Below, one piece after another: positions 1 to 8,788 of a stretch of DNA of 64,000 nt. How positions within the stretch are numbered: the stretch's first letter is position 1; every line of letters begins with the position of its first letter. The position numbers were made by a program, and so were the translations under genes. The notes under the pieces were generated by a model. That model did not search any database and had not been told where the DNA came from. It worked only from the letters and a program-made list of their open reading frames with translations. The stretch lies in IMG/VR virus record IMGVR_UViG_3300046328_000321, positions 49,369 to 113,368 of that record; one strand, given 5' to 3'. This DNA is from a virus.

Positions 1-411
1 GTAAAATCGTTGCAAACAATTGTGGATTCTCAGTTTGTTAAGACACTTTGTCTTATGGAACATGAGGATGTGTTAGAACTGGTAAATGAACATAGTTTTA
101 ATAATGAATTTAAACAAGCCATTCTTGCTATGGATGCAGCAATCCATGCAGTATTATGGTCTCGTGGTACTTATGATGCTCTGACCATATCTCATTTTAA
201 TCAAATTCAATCTGATAAGAATATAAAACTAGCGATGAGGAATGTATCTGTAACAGATGCATTCATGGAACGAAACCGTGAGAAGTTAAATTCAGCTCCT
301 TCTCATGTTGCTCGCTGGCAAATTATTCTTGAATCTGAATTTAATAACGTTGTGTTGATGGATCGTACCGTTGCTATTATTTTGAAAGGTGAAAAAAATG
401 GTAAAAGGTAA
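1..411 (+). CDS. 5'-truncated unknown protein
   Basis: The frame is open from base 1 of the window, so the true start lies upstream; 136 codons are visible before the TAA. The product looks soluble and largely helical, with no signal peptide, membrane segment or motif that I recognise. Its last codons overlap the ribosome binding site and start of the thymidylate kinase gene, so the two are probably translationally coupled in one operon. Function unknown. A TTG at base 10 could in principle be a start, but the open frame upstream of it makes truncation more likely. Confidence 0.7.
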   Translation, partial: VKSLQTIVDSQFVKTLCLMEHEDVLELVNEHSFNNEFKQAILAMDAAIHAVLWSRGTYDALTISHFNQIQSDKNIKLAMRNVSVTDAFMERNREKLNSAPSHVARWQIILESEFNNVVLMDRTVAIILKGEKNGKR

Positions 412-1120
412 ATTAATCGTTATAGAGGGTGTGGACGGTGTGGGTAAAAACACACAAGCTAAATTCATGACAACCTTGTTATCAGAGATAGTTCCTGTAA
501 GGTTTTTCTCATTTCCTCAATACCATACAGAAACTGGATTAGAGATTTCAAAATATCTTAACGGCAAAGCATCTGATCTTACAAGAATGCAAATTGCTGA
601 ACTCTATGCTAATGACAGGTTAGCTGTAAGAGATGAAATCAATGAATGTCTTGACAAAGGTATTTTTGTAATATGTGATCGATACGTCATGTCTAACATA
701 GCGTTTCAATCATCTTGGTATCTTAGCCGTGATGGAGCTGGTGAGGAACAAGTCAAACTAGCTCAGAAAATAATTAACGATATTGATGAGTTAGAATATC
801 AGCAAAATCAAATGCCTGTTCCTGATTTGACATTGAGTTTGATTCTACCTGTAGATGTAACTATGGTTAGGGTTACAGGTAAAGATAGACGAGAATACAC
901 AGATGCAATTCAAGATATTCACGAAGTAGATGTGAAGTTACAAACACATGCTGCTGATTTTTTCAGTAAGATGGCTAACATGGGATTTTCAGAAACAATT
1001 AAAGTGATCAATTGTTGGAATTTTGTTAAAAAAGAACAATATTCTAAACAAGAGATTCATGAGAAAATTTGGTTTCCAAATGTTGTCAACCTCATTAAGA
1101 GTGTACGCGGGGATCGGTAA
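398..1120 (+). CDS. tmk: thymidylate kinase
   Basis: Phosphorylates dTMP to dTDP with ATP, feeding phage DNA synthesis. The N-terminus has the P-loop GVDGVGKNTQ at about residues 12-21 (family usually GKSTQ or GKGTQ), then a CDRYVMSNIAFQ segment near residue 95 matching the DRY substrate/LID-region motif of TMP kinases, and a DLTLSLIL strand near residue 145 corresponding to the usual PDLT motif. At 240 residues it is slightly longer than bacterial Tmk (about 210). The ATG at 398 is preferred over a GTG at 389 because a purine-rich AAAGGTG lies at the right distance. The gene overlaps the preceding gene by 14 nt and the following one by 41 nt. Family assignment is confident; activity is inferred. 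Confidence 0.9.
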   Translation: MVKGKLIVIEGVDGVGKNTQAKFMTTLLSEIVPVRFFSFPQYHTETGLEISKYLNGKASDLTRMQIAELYANDRLAVRDEINECLDKGIFVICDRYVMSNIAFQSSWYLSRDGAGEEQVKLAQKIINDIDELEYQQNQMPVPDLTLSLILPVDVTMVRVTGKDRREYTDAIQDIHEVDVKLQTHAADFFSKMANMGFSETIKVINCWNFVKKEQYSKQEIHEKIWFPNVVNLIKSVRGDR

Positions 1121-1625
1121 CAGAGATACACCTGAGTTCTACCTGAATAGAATGCGTAAAATAGCAACCCTTCTAGAGTTGCGAGGTTATGTGTTGCGAT
1201 CAGGTGGGGCAGATGGAGCAGACTCTGCTTTCTACGAAGGTCTGTCAGACAAAGCCAACGCTGAGATATATTTGCCATGGGATGGTTATAATGGTCATTC
1301 CCATAAAGCATGTATCCCAGCGGAAGCTTACAGATTGGTGGAAAATCTGGTGCCAGACTTTCAATACAGATCACAAGCTGTACAACATCTGTTTGCCGGA
1401 AATGCGCAACAGATATTGGGTAAAGATCTGGATTCACCTTCTGAATTTGTGATCTGTTATACCAGAGATGGTTATACAGGTCCTCACGACAGGAGCTTCA
1501 GGACAGGTGGTACCAAGATAGCCATAGACTTAGCAGTCAGTATAGGTATACCTGTGTTTAATATAAAAAGGATAGATCATCATAATACAGTGGTGAACTA
1601 CTTCAACGATGATCACCTCCTTTAA
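1080..1625 (+). CDS. SLOG-fold (DprA/YspA-like) nucleotide-binding protein
   Basis: Begins with VYAGIGNRDTP, followed by LRSGGADGADSAF and a C-terminal TGGTKIAIDLA...GIPVFNI segment. Together these are the glycine-rich signature of the SLOG superfamily (DprA, LOG and YspA/YpsA-type Rossmann folds), which binds nucleotides or nucleotide-derived ligands. An upstream in-frame ATG at 1023 is rejected because it lies deep inside tmk. The ATG at 1080 starts just before the first beta strand. The gene ends the tmk operon; a long gene-free RNA unit follows. A second, more diverged copy of the same domain is encoded at 51693-52550. The ligand and role in the phage are unknown. Confidence 0.75.
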   Translation: MLSTSLRVYAGIGNRDTPEFYLNRMRKIATLLELRGYVLRSGGADGADSAFYEGLSDKANAEIYLPWDGYNGHSHKACIPAEAYRLVENLVPDFQYRSQAVQHLFAGNAQQILGKDLDSPSEFVICYTRDGYTGPHDRSFRTGGTKIAIDLAVSIGIPVFNIKRIDHHNTVVNYFNDDHLL

Positions 1626-1648
1626 ATCCCCTTTGTAAAAATACATAG

Positions 1649-1668
1649 TCATATATACTATACTTGAC
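1649..1668 (+). promoter_or_regulatory. recurrent phage promoter-like motif
   Basis: ATATATACTATACTTGACA matches the motif (consensus roughly TATACTTTAYTTGA) found upstream of many genes in this window, for example at 18307, 35830, 40694 and 58041. It sits about 50 nt before the hammerhead ribozyme and would drive the gene-free RNA unit. Promoter activity is inferred from recurrence and position. Confidence 0.5.
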
Positions 1669-1720
1669 AATTGGGTCAATTTTTAATTGATACGGTTATT
1701 AAATGAGTGAAAACTTAGTC

Positions 1721-1798
1721 GTAATTCTCTGATGAGTTCTGCGACTTTAAATAAAAGAACGAAACACCGTCCACAAGACGGTGTAAGAAATGTGTTAG
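1721..1798 (+). ncRNA. hammerhead ribozyme (type I)
   Basis: All core positions of the hammerhead are present in order. CTGATGA is at 1729-1735. Stem II is GTTCT (1736-1740) with AGAAC (1756-1760) closing a 15-nt loop. GAA is at 1761-1763. Stem III is a perfect 8-bp helix, ACACCGTC (1764-1771) with GACGGTGT (1777-1784), with loop CACAA. The cleavage nucleotide is A1785 (a GUA triplet). Stem I is TTCT (1725-1728) with AGAA (1786-1789) and extends imperfectly outward. Stem III is capped and stem I is open, which makes it type I. Predicted self-cleavage is after A1785, leaving a 5-prime-OH on the downstream RNA. Found by eye; activity not tested. Confidence 0.88.
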
Positions 1799-2113
1799 CT
1801 TACGGTGATTACACACCATAAATCTTATTGGCTTATGGTCTAGCTGATGTTCTAACCAAACGTCAAACCGTGTGTCTATAGTTAGTTTCGCGAAAGAATA
1901 CCCTTGGTCGGGATCTTAGCGCCGCTTCTATAGAAAGTTGTAAACTCTGGACTTGATCGCTCTAGAGAGCAGCCTATCATCCATTCGTATCTAATATGAG
2001 TGGATTTTAGAGTGCTATAAGATCTTACCGACTATCAATCTACAGAACAATGTCAGCAGTTTATTCTGCGAAAATGACTTTGGTTCTTGATTGATAGTCG
2101 GTATTTTTTTTTT
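1786..2113 (+). ncRNA. structured non-coding RNA downstream of the hammerhead
   Basis: About 330 nt with no credible reading frame on either strand, bounded by the predicted ribozyme cleavage site and a strong terminator. Visible helices include GTTAG (1794-1798) with CTAAC (1852-1856), enclosing ACCATAA (1815-1821) with TTATGGT (1833-1839). There is also a three-tier hairpin at the end (2026-2103). I do not recognise it as RNase P RNA, tmRNA, 6S RNA or a group I intron. Its function is unknown; a stable phage regulatory or decoy RNA is one possibility. Confidence 0.6.
2026..2113 (+). terminator. intrinsic terminator of the structured RNA
   Basis: A 15-bp stem (2026-2040 with 2089-2103) encloses two smaller helices (AGAAC/GGTTCT and GCAG/CTGC) and is followed directly by about ten T residues. 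Confidence 0.85.
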
Positions 2114-2130
2114 TCTTTGGAAATATAAAT

Positions 2131-2164
2131 AGTACCATACGGAGCATCTGCTCCGTATGGTACT
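2131..2164. terminator. perfect 15-bp hairpin between convergent units
   Basis: AGTACCATACGGAGC and GCTCCGTATGGTACT form an uninterrupted stem with loop ATCT. It lies just beyond the stop of the minus-strand fibre gene, which it probably terminates. Confidence 0.7.
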
Positions 2165-2173
2165 TTATTATGT

Positions 2174-2758
2174 TTATGTATAAGTAAATGAAGTATCCTG
2201 ACCTTCATGTAACTGGACTATTAACCCAGTAGCATCTGTACCAGCACTTACAACATCGATGGATATAATATCATCATCGTTTATAACAATACCGTTAGAA
2301 GGTAATGAATTGTTAAAATTTACAACAGCTGTTAGACTTGAGGTTTCATTAGCGTCAATAGACAGTAATGTACTTCCAGCTATATTAACACCATTCAAAT
2401 TTACTTGTATGGTTACAAGTCCCATATTTGAAGGTATAAAAACACTGGCTCTTACATGTTTTAACAAGAAAGTTCGTGGAGATCTTAAATAAGCTACATT
2501 AACGCCTGCGGTTATAAACGTAGTAGTGTCTTTATACGCTAAAGCTAAAACTAGAGGATTAAAGATAGGTGAGTATTTTTTAACTGTGTCAGATCGAAGT
2601 CGTTCACTTGAAATATCAAGTAATGCTGTCGCATTAACATCTGAGATATATGCATCTGTTTTATACTCATTACCGGTTTTAACATAGTAAAGAGTGGAAG
2701 CCTGTATGGCTGAAAGTAACGGTTTAGTCAAAACCTTAGCTATACTAAGAATGTTCAT
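2174..2758 (-). CDS. putative tail or fibre-associated protein
   Basis: 194 residues, beta-rich, with no recognised catalytic motif. It is the last gene of a three-gene minus-strand block whose other members look like large extracellular adhesins. The spacing to the upstream 1135-residue gene is only 12 nt, so the genes are co-transcribed. The sequence has alternating hydrophobic strands and many Asn, Thr and Ser residues, as in fibre tips or small receptor-binding or chaperone proteins. Its exact role is unknown; the assignment rests on context and composition only. Confidence 0.5.
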   Translation of the reverse strand: MNILSIAKVLTKPLLSAIQASTLYYVKTGNEYKTDAYISDVNATALLDISSERLRSDTVKKYSPIFNPLVLALAYKDTTTFITAGVNVAYLRSPRTFLLKHVRASVFIPSNMGLVTIQVNLNGVNIAGSTLLSIDANETSSLTAVVNFNNSLPSNGIVINDDDIISIDVVSAGTDATGLIVQLHEGQDTSFTYT

Positions 2759-2770
2759 ATTGTTCCTTTT

Positions 2771-5700
2771 TTATTTATTCCAAACTCTAGTACAGTTTAT
2801 CTCAACAGTTTTACCTTCATCAGTGGGATGAAAAGTTAAAGTTAGAGAATCTGTATCTAAAGATATTTCACCTGGAGATGGTAAGGCACCAGATATGATT
2901 ACAGGGACCGTGTTATTATTAAGTTTGCCAGAAATAGCTGTATCTATAACCACTTCTTTACAGTTCATATCGAAAGATTCGGTACCCTGTAATTCATTTC
3001 CTAACTTAATGGCATTATCACTACCATTTGAAACTATGGTTGTAACACCACAGAACTTATCAGATACCACATGGTCATTGGTACCATCGTATCCCAAACC
3101 AAACATAACATCAAGTCTACTATCTGCTTGCCTTATTGCTGAAACGACTATTGTATAAACAGTGTTACCATTTTTAGTAATAAATATTGTTGTACCAATG
3201 CGTTTTATACCGACATTATCCGAACTTGAAACAGAGAACGATGAAATACCGGCAACAGCTCCATTTTTATTTGAGCTATCTCTAATGCTATAATGTAAGA
3301 CGTCACTTGTACATATGTTAACAGTAGAAGATGTGCTGAATAGTAAATAAATAAGTGGTCTATCACCACGCTTATGTTTACCCACACCTACAAAAGTAAA
3401 TCTATTTAAAATATTTGACATATCTGCACATGACACAGTCAACTCAAAATCACCCGTGACTTGTTTATCACCTACAGCAAATTGACCTACATTGTTACCA
3501 GGAAAAGTAACTCTATTGGATCCATCTAAATAAACATCTTTAGATTTAAATACAGAGTGCGCACTCACGATACCAGTGGGTAAATTGGATAATGCAGGTA
3601 CTGTATTGCTTGTAAGTACAGGTACACCAGTTTCTGTTCTTGTAAAGAATGTAGGTACTTTGATACTCAGCCTTGTAGCGTTATCTTTTAAAACACCTTC
3701 AGCTAAACCAAATTTATAATAATTACCAGAAATAAAAGATGTACCAGAAACACCGTTGGTAAAAGCTATGTTAATGCCGTATGCTAAGGGTTCAGGAGTC
3801 GACGATGTTAATTTAGAACCACTGTGATCGAGTTCCCAATTAGTCCCATTCCAACCATAATTCTTAGTACATATCCATCTAGAAGCACCACCGTGTGGGG
3901 TGTTGTTTAACCCAGCTGTAATAACACCAGCTCTGAAAGAGTACTTATCAATATTCAGATGTGCTATGAACATAGTGAATAAAACACCATCACTCAGCAT
4001 AAATGACATTTGGCAATCGTAATTTGAAGAATCAGAGACAATGTTACTACGTAACGTAGCATAGCTACCAGACGAATTATCGATCGATCTTAATATCGAC
4101 ATTACAGGGTAACCATAACCATTGTTACCACGTATCACTGTGTTGATAGTACCATCTAAATTAATAAGGTTATAACCTTCATTATTTTCAACTGTAAATC
4201 TATACCAAACACCATTATTTTTTACAAAATTGTAAGTTGATATAGACTTGTCACTTGAACTTGGGTAATTTGTTTTATTTACAGGTGATGTTGTTTGTCC
4301 AAATGTCATATAACTAACATGATTGTACAACCAATGTCCTTGTAAACCGTATATTTGACCTTTATTTCTTTTACAATCCTGATAATAACTGGTTACATAG
4401 TTAGATGTTTCAACAACGGTTGTATCTACCGACCACCAGAATCCCAGTTTGGTACTAGATTCTGTCTTATAAACACAAAGCATCTGATCTGCACTAGATT
4501 CGAAGTCAACAACTAGATAGTTGATATATGTATAATCAACAGGTATGAAAGGATTAGTCGTTGTGGAATCATAAAGGGTCCAACTTGTACCATCAAACGA
4601 AGCTAACGCGTCTAAACCAACTGCCCATATTTTATTATCATAACCAATGGCAACACCATTACAAGAACTAAAATTAGCATTTCTGTAACCTGTTACTGTG
4701 ACTTGCTGCGCGGTTAAAGAGACTCTCGGATTAACAGTCCATAATCCAGTATCCCGACAAGCTATAAACACAACATCGTTTCTAACTGCTATTTGATGTA
4801 TGTTAGTAAACGAACCAGTTATTCTCCAATATCTAGATCCAGGTATCGAATAAAGAATAATCTCATTTTTTTTCGGTAATAAAACACTAGAAGCATCGTA
4901 TGGTTTAGCTGCGGATATTTGTTCAGGTCCGTAAATATCAGGACTGACAACACCCATAACACCTTTGTTATTGTGAACAACAGCATAATCTGTGTCACTT
5001 AAAAGACCCGTGATAAGTTCAGGAACCTGTTTATTTTTAGGTATGAGATTATACCCACTAACATAATCAACACCATTACTAACCTTAATAAAAGGTTGTA
5101 CGCTATATTTATAAGAAGCTGATCCTACTGGACCACCCGTTGTAATTTCTAAAGAGATTCGTTTTGCAAAGTCTTTCCTAAAATATAGATTAGGATTATT
5201 TGTAATTTCCTCATTCTCCCAGTCTCCAGTTAACTGTATGGATCCGGAACCATTTGCAAGTGCGTCTATATCTAAGAAGTAGTCAGAATTAGTGTTACTA
5301 CTTTCAAAAGCATAACCAAATATGTTTTGTATCTTAGATCTGTTTCTATATACGTCTGAAAAATGTGTAAAATTTTGAACACGTTCTTCTCTGGTACCAA
5401 TAGAGTTAAAAATACATCCTGATCTTTGATTGAAACCTAGATTCACAGAACCATCTGCGTGTTTTAAAGAATAATTTCTTTTATTTATAACAGGAAGATT
5501 AATATTTGGAATTATGGTTTCAGTGTAACACGATGTTGTATTAGGGTGTGATCTAGTTGTTACTCTTACTATGTCTTCAGAAGAGTTTATATTTAAAATT
5601 GGAAAACAACTATAAGAATCAAAATAACCTAAAGTATTAGAATAAAAATTGTTAACCAACAGATTTTTTATCATTGACTTGTAAATTACCCAAGGGATTC

Positions 5701-6178
5701 CATTTGGGACATCAGTGTAGTCAAAAATAATTCTATAATAAATATCGTAATATTGACTTGTAGTTTGAATGCAAGGAGTAGCTAATTCAGTCAGTGTTAA
5801 TAATTTTCCACTGCTACTTTCTAACATCACAGATTTGATGGTTCTAGATACAGTTGAAGGAGGAGCAAAACGTGCCGAATATTGAAGTATCGCTGGTGTT
5901 GATTGTGTTTCATCAATGAAAGACCAGGCGGGGACACCAAATACATCACCAGAACGAACTAAAGACTCAAATCCATTTGAATCATTTGTATGAACAGTAT
6001 ATGGATACAAAGTAGGTTTATAAATCGCTGTGGATAATCGGACATTTAACTGTAGATTTCCACCCTCGACAGTAAAGTTTCTAATAAATCCATCACCTAT
6101 GATGTTTTTACATTCAAATTCATTTTCTACTTCACTGGTTTGAATATTTACAGCTTTGATTGTAATGATACCTTGCAT
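2771..6178 (-). CDS. large tail-fibre or receptor-binding protein
   Basis: 1135 residues rich in Ser, Thr, Asn, Tyr and Gly with almost no Cys or Lys clusters, typical of phage fibres. A middle section (about residues 440-640) has repeated strand patterns such as VFIACRDTGLWTV and IWAVGLDALASFDG that suggest a beta-propeller. A region around residues 880-1060 (YLDGSNRVTFPG through VDVMFGLGYDG-like strands) resembles a concanavalin-type lectin sandwich, which suggests glycan binding. The C-terminus ends in a short beta-rich tail. Start ATG with TATTTAAGGAAAATC upstream on the coding strand. The domain names are fold guesses; the structural role is likely. Confidence 0.65.
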   Translation of the reverse strand: MQGIITIKAVNIQTSEVENEFECKNIIGDGFIRNFTVEGGNLQLNVRLSTAIYKPTLYPYTVHTNDSNGFESLVRSGDVFGVPAWSFIDETQSTPAILQYSARFAPPSTVSRTIKSVMLESSSGKLLTLTELATPCIQTTSQYYDIYYRIIFDYTDVPNGIPWVIYKSMIKNLLVNNFYSNTLGYFDSYSCFPILNINSSEDIVRVTTRSHPNTTSCYTETIIPNINLPVINKRNYSLKHADGSVNLGFNQRSGCIFNSIGTREERVQNFTHFSDVYRNRSKIQNIFGYAFESSNTNSDYFLDIDALANGSGSIQLTGDWENEEITNNPNLYFRKDFAKRISLEITTGGPVGSASYKYSVQPFIKVSNGVDYVSGYNLIPKNKQVPELITGLLSDTDYAVVHNNKGVMGVVSPDIYGPEQISAAKPYDASSVLLPKKNEIILYSIPGSRYWRITGSFTNIHQIAVRNDVVFIACRDTGLWTVNPRVSLTAQQVTVTGYRNANFSSCNGVAIGYDNKIWAVGLDALASFDGTSWTLYDSTTTNPFIPVDYTYINYLVVDFESSADQMLCVYKTESSTKLGFWWSVDTTVVETSNYVTSYYQDCKRNKGQIYGLQGHWLYNHVSYMTFGQTTSPVNKTNYPSSSDKSISTYNFVKNNGVWYRFTVENNEGYNLINLDGTINTVIRGNNGYGYPVMSILRSIDNSSGSYATLRSNIVSDSSNYDCQMSFMLSDGVLFTMFIAHLNIDKYSFRAGVITAGLNNTPHGGASRWICTKNYGWNGTNWELDHSGSKLTSSTPEPLAYGINIAFTNGVSGTSFISGNYYKFGLAEGVLKDNATRLSIKVPTFFTRTETGVPVLTSNTVPALSNLPTGIVSAHSVFKSKDVYLDGSNRVTFPGNNVGQFAVGDKQVTGDFELTVSCADMSNILNRFTFVGVGKHKRGDRPLIYLLFSTSSTVNICTSDVLHYSIRDSSNKNGAVAGISSFSVSSSDNVGIKRIGTTIFITKNGNTVYTIVVSAIRQADSRLDVMFGLGYDGTNDHVVSDKFCGVTTIVSNGSDNAIKLGNELQGTESFDMNCKEVVIDTAISGKLNNNTVPVIISGALPSPGEISLDTDSLTLTFHPTDEGKTVEINCTRVWNK

Positions 6179-6190
6179 GATTTTCCTTAT

Positions 6191-7174
6191 TTAACCCAAA
6201 GAAGAGTATTCGAAAGCTTTGACTTCTACAACAGATTGAGATCCCAGAACATAACCGATAGATGAAAATAACATATCGTTAGCAGTATTATTGGATACAA
6301 GTTGTCGTTCAATGACTTCTAAAACATTAGATATTGATTCAACATATGTTAAATTTGTTACAATACCATGTTCTGAATCTGATGTATAAGTGGATTCTAT
6401 GGTTCGCGTAACAGTTTCTAAAACCTCATTTATACCAGATGTGTATTTAATAGATGTATTTACAGTAGTATCATCAGTTATACCTAAATCAGGATCTGTT
6501 ATAAAATTCAGAGAGGAATAACTTTTAGCAGACGTTTGACTTGCTTCGTAATTAGTACGTGAATAAAATTTATAACTAACATCAGTTAACAATCCGTTTA
6601 GATATAGCAATACAGATGATGCATCATTATAGAAAGTTGTACTTATAATAACATCATTACCATTTAATAGTTGGGTTAGCAATACGTCAGAACCAACCAC
6701 CTTAGAGTTTGTGACAAGCACAGCACGTTGTATGTCATTCAATGCTGCGGAACCAGGCGGTCTAAATGATGGTATTAAATCACTGAACGCATCATCTATG
6801 TACAATCCAGATTGGTGTGGCCCGTCTCTATACCCTAAATAAGTCTTTAAAATATCAGTAGGTACTGCGCTGACTAAAATCTGTCTAGACTTAACTATAC
6901 TTGTACCACGATCTAAAGTAAATTTAAATACTTTATTGTCTCGAACAGCAGGTTGTTGAAATAACACAGTCTGTTGATTTTGCGGCTCCAACCAAATAAC
7001 AGGAGTTCCAGTTAACTGTTCCCAAAGAAATGTATGATTTGTTAGATCTCCTATCAGCGTTGCATTTAATGTAATGATATCATCGCAAGAAACAGTCATG
7101 ACTGCATCAAGCTGTATAGAAATGTTATCGAGAACGTTTCTAAATATATGACTTTGTGGATTGACAAATGGCAT
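6191..7174 (-). CDS. tail fibre or baseplate-associated protein with PKD-like domain
   Basis: About 327 residues. Residues 25-110 contain a PKD/K319L-like pattern (ITLNATLIGD, FLWEQLTGTPVIWLEP, FKFTLDRG), the Ig-like fold common in phage and surface adhesins. The rest is beta-rich and repetitive in Thr and Ser. The internal ATG at 7174 is chosen over one at 7225 because it follows a good AGAGGGA ribosome binding site. First gene of the minus-strand fibre block, 12 nt before the large fibre gene. Likely a fibre linker or adhesin; the precise location in the virion is unknown. Confidence 0.6.
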   Translation of the reverse strand: MPFVNPQSHIFRNVLDNISIQLDAVMTVSCDDIITLNATLIGDLTNHTFLWEQLTGTPVIWLEPQNQQTVLFQQPAVRDNKVFKFTLDRGTSIVKSRQILVSAVPTDILKTYLGYRDGPHQSGLYIDDAFSDLIPSFRPPGSAALNDIQRAVLVTNSKVVGSDVLLTQLLNGNDVIISTTFYNDASSVLLYLNGLLTDVSYKFYSRTNYEASQTSAKSYSSLNFITDPDLGITDDTTVNTSIKYTSGINEVLETVTRTIESTYTSDSEHGIVTNLTYVESISNVLEVIERQLVSNNTANDMLFSSIGYVLGSQSVVEVKAFEYSSLG

Positions 7175-7516
7175 AAATCCCTCTTTATTTACTATCAAGT
7201 AATCACAAGATGATCGTAAAATCAAGACTGCTTGACATTAATAGTTTAACAGAGAATGTCGGTACCGACTTCCTGTATTTTTTTTTTTCTGTCTTTTAGA
7301 GAATATATTAATACTACATACTTTATTTGAACTAACTTTAAAAAGGGTTCAAATGGTTAAATGATTATCAGGTTCAAATCTTACAGCCTAAAATATCGAA
7401 TCTCACCAATGTGTTTCAACGTTTTTCAAAATGGTGGATACCCAAGATTTAAATATAAACATTTTAGACAATTTATTCAACACGCTGGAATGTTGAAAAA
7501 CCATAAAGAAAGTAAC
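7175..7516. promoter_or_regulatory. divergent intergenic region with promoter motif
   Basis: About 340 nt between the minus-strand fibre block and the plus-strand accessory genes. It contains the palindrome GTCGGTACCGAC followed after a few bases by a T-run (near 7259-7289), and the recurrent promoter-like ACTACATACTTTATTTGAA at 7313-7331. An alternative upstream start for the next gene (ATG 7361) would place part of this region in coding sequence. Confidence 0.45.
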
Positions 7517-7969
7517 ATGACAATAGAAATCAAATTTAAAACCCGTAGAGTTGTTAAGAAGAGGTATAAGACTTACAACCCTGTGACCTTTGCTGTTCCC
7601 AAAGAACTAAAGGATAAGATCCGTCGGGTATTTGAGTTGACGATCGCAGCGATCAAGACTAACACTGGTACTGTCACGGATTGGTACAACGTTGCCTTTC
7701 GCACCAAGCATGCTCTTGAGATAGCCAAAGTAGTCTATACAGATGAAACTGTTAAAGAATTTCAAACCATCTTTGACATGTTGGTATTGAAAGCTTCTGA
7801 ACATGAATCGAATCTCAACTGGTTTCGATTCAATGAAAACGAAGTGGCGTTGGTAGAAGACATGCATGAAGCCATGTGTGTGATGGAAGACGATGTTACC
7901 AGACGTATACAGTTAGAAACCATACACATAACTGACAGGTACATGAAACAGTTTATAAACAAATCATGA
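7517..7969 (+). CDS. unknown accessory protein
   Basis: About 150 residues beginning MTIEIKFKTRRVVKKRY, with a basic N-terminus followed by helical, fairly acidic sequence. There is no recognised domain, signal peptide or membrane segment. The ATG at 7517 is preferred because AAAGAAAG precedes it; an in-frame ATG at 7361 would add 52 residues of atypical composition. It overlaps the next gene by 4 nt (ATGA type), so they are coupled. First gene of the plus-strand accessory region driven by the motif at 7313. Function unknown. Confidence 0.65.
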   Translation: MTIEIKFKTRRVVKKRYKTYNPVTFAVPKELKDKIRRVFELTIAAIKTNTGTVTDWYNVAFRTKHALEIAKVVYTDETVKEFQTIFDMLVLKASEHESNLNWFRFNENEVALVEDMHEAMCVMEDDVTRRIQLETIHITDRYMKQFINKS

Positions 7970-8361
7970 ATCAATTAAATTTATTTACCAAACAGACAGG
8001 TAAACCCAAAAACAATTTACTAAAACCAGTTCTATCTCCTTCTAATATTAAACCCACTGCTTCAGGTTTATTTTATACAAGTATTGATAAAACATATAGT
8101 TGGGCCAATCGAATAAGAACTAACTATTGTTTTACGATTAAGGATAAAATTTCATTTGGAAAAGTTAAAATAGTTGAGTTGATTTTAAACCAAGATATTT
8201 TATCTGCTGAAGAATATAGTAAGCTTTCTAAATGGGAAAAAAGAAATGTAGATCATTGGTTAAATGAAGATAAAACAAAAGCCATGATTAAAACACCTAT
8301 GACAGTCAGAGTTCTGACAGAAACAGAAGCTTGGTACTACTGGGTAACTAAAGATTTTTAA
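7966..8361 (+). CDS. unknown protein, distant paralogue of the 8789 gene
   Basis: 131 residues. The middle and end read GLFYTSIDKTYSWANRI, KVKIVELILNQDIL and TVRVLTETEAWYYWV. The gene at 8789 has the same layout (TVTKDFKEALRWAERI, CVIEIIFDERKL, EYRVLTDEEVWDMF). I therefore infer a small accessory family with a conserved RVLTxxExW C-terminus. No function recognised. It overlaps the preceding gene by 4 nt and is followed by a strong bidirectional terminator. Confidence 0.65.
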   Translation: MNQLNLFTKQTGKPKNNLLKPVLSPSNIKPTASGLFYTSIDKTYSWANRIRTNYCFTIKDKISFGKVKIVELILNQDILSAEEYSKLSKWEKRNVDHWLNEDKTKAMIKTPMTVRVLTETEAWYYWVTKDF

Positions 8362-8375
8362 AATAAATAAACATA

Positions 8376-8412
8376 TTTTACAAGACTGAGCCACATTTGG
8401 CTCAGTCTTGTA
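8376..8412. terminator. bidirectional hairpin terminator
   Basis: CAAGACTGAGCC and GGCTCAGTCTTG form a 12-bp stem with a short loop between convergent genes, with T- or A-rich flanks on both sides. Confidence 0.85.
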
Positions 8413-8415
8413 TAT

Positions 8416-8631
8416 TTATTTTTTTACATTATCATTCTGCTGCCATTTATCATCAATTGTGGCAAACCCTATATATGTTCCCACCACACCCATAACAAAA
8501 ATATAAAAAGGACCAGCAACAGCACCTAATTGCGTATTGTTGCTATATAACAACAGCAATGGAAATCCTAAACCAGCGAGTAGTGATAACCAAGCCATTC
8601 GTCTTCTATTTCTCCATCTGTCTTGTTGCAT
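8416..8631 (-). CDS. small two-helix membrane protein
   Basis: 71 residues beginning MQQDRWRNRRRMAW. A short positively charged N-terminus is followed by two hydrophobic segments (LSLLAGLGFPLLLLY and VAGPFYIFVMGVVGTYIGFA) and a hydrophilic tail. The layout is that of a small phage inner-membrane protein; holin-like or superinfection-related roles are possible but not shown. The internal ATG at 8631 is preferred to an upstream ATG at 8682 because AAAGAGG lies just before it. It is isolated on the minus strand between plus-strand accessory genes. Confidence 0.6.
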   Translation of the reverse strand: MQQDRWRNRRRMAWLSLLAGLGFPLLLLYSNNTQLGAVAGPFYIFVMGVVGTYIGFATIDDKWQQNDNVKK

Positions 8632-8788
8632 ATAACCTCTTTGAAAATAATGAGTATACTTTATACTCAAAAAATTTATCATAAATTAACTGTTTGTAAA
8701 TTATTTTGACCACATGTATTTTAATTGAAGTTTGGTATTTCACCAAGCATTATTAACACATAGGCTAATAACCAACTGTGTTTAAATC

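Noticed and set aside
1057-1437. Antisense 126-codon frame over the SLOG gene
   Set aside because: Lies entirely opposite a gene with clear motifs and has no ribosome binding site.
1843-1880. Second hammerhead that could yield a circular RNA
   Set aside because: CTGATG occurs at 1844 but the next base is T, not A, and no GAA with closing stem III is placed correctly.
1786-2113. RNase P RNA or tmRNA
   Set aside because: No GAGGAAAGUC-type P4 pairing, no tRNA-like ends and no CCA; only an isolated ACAGAA is present.
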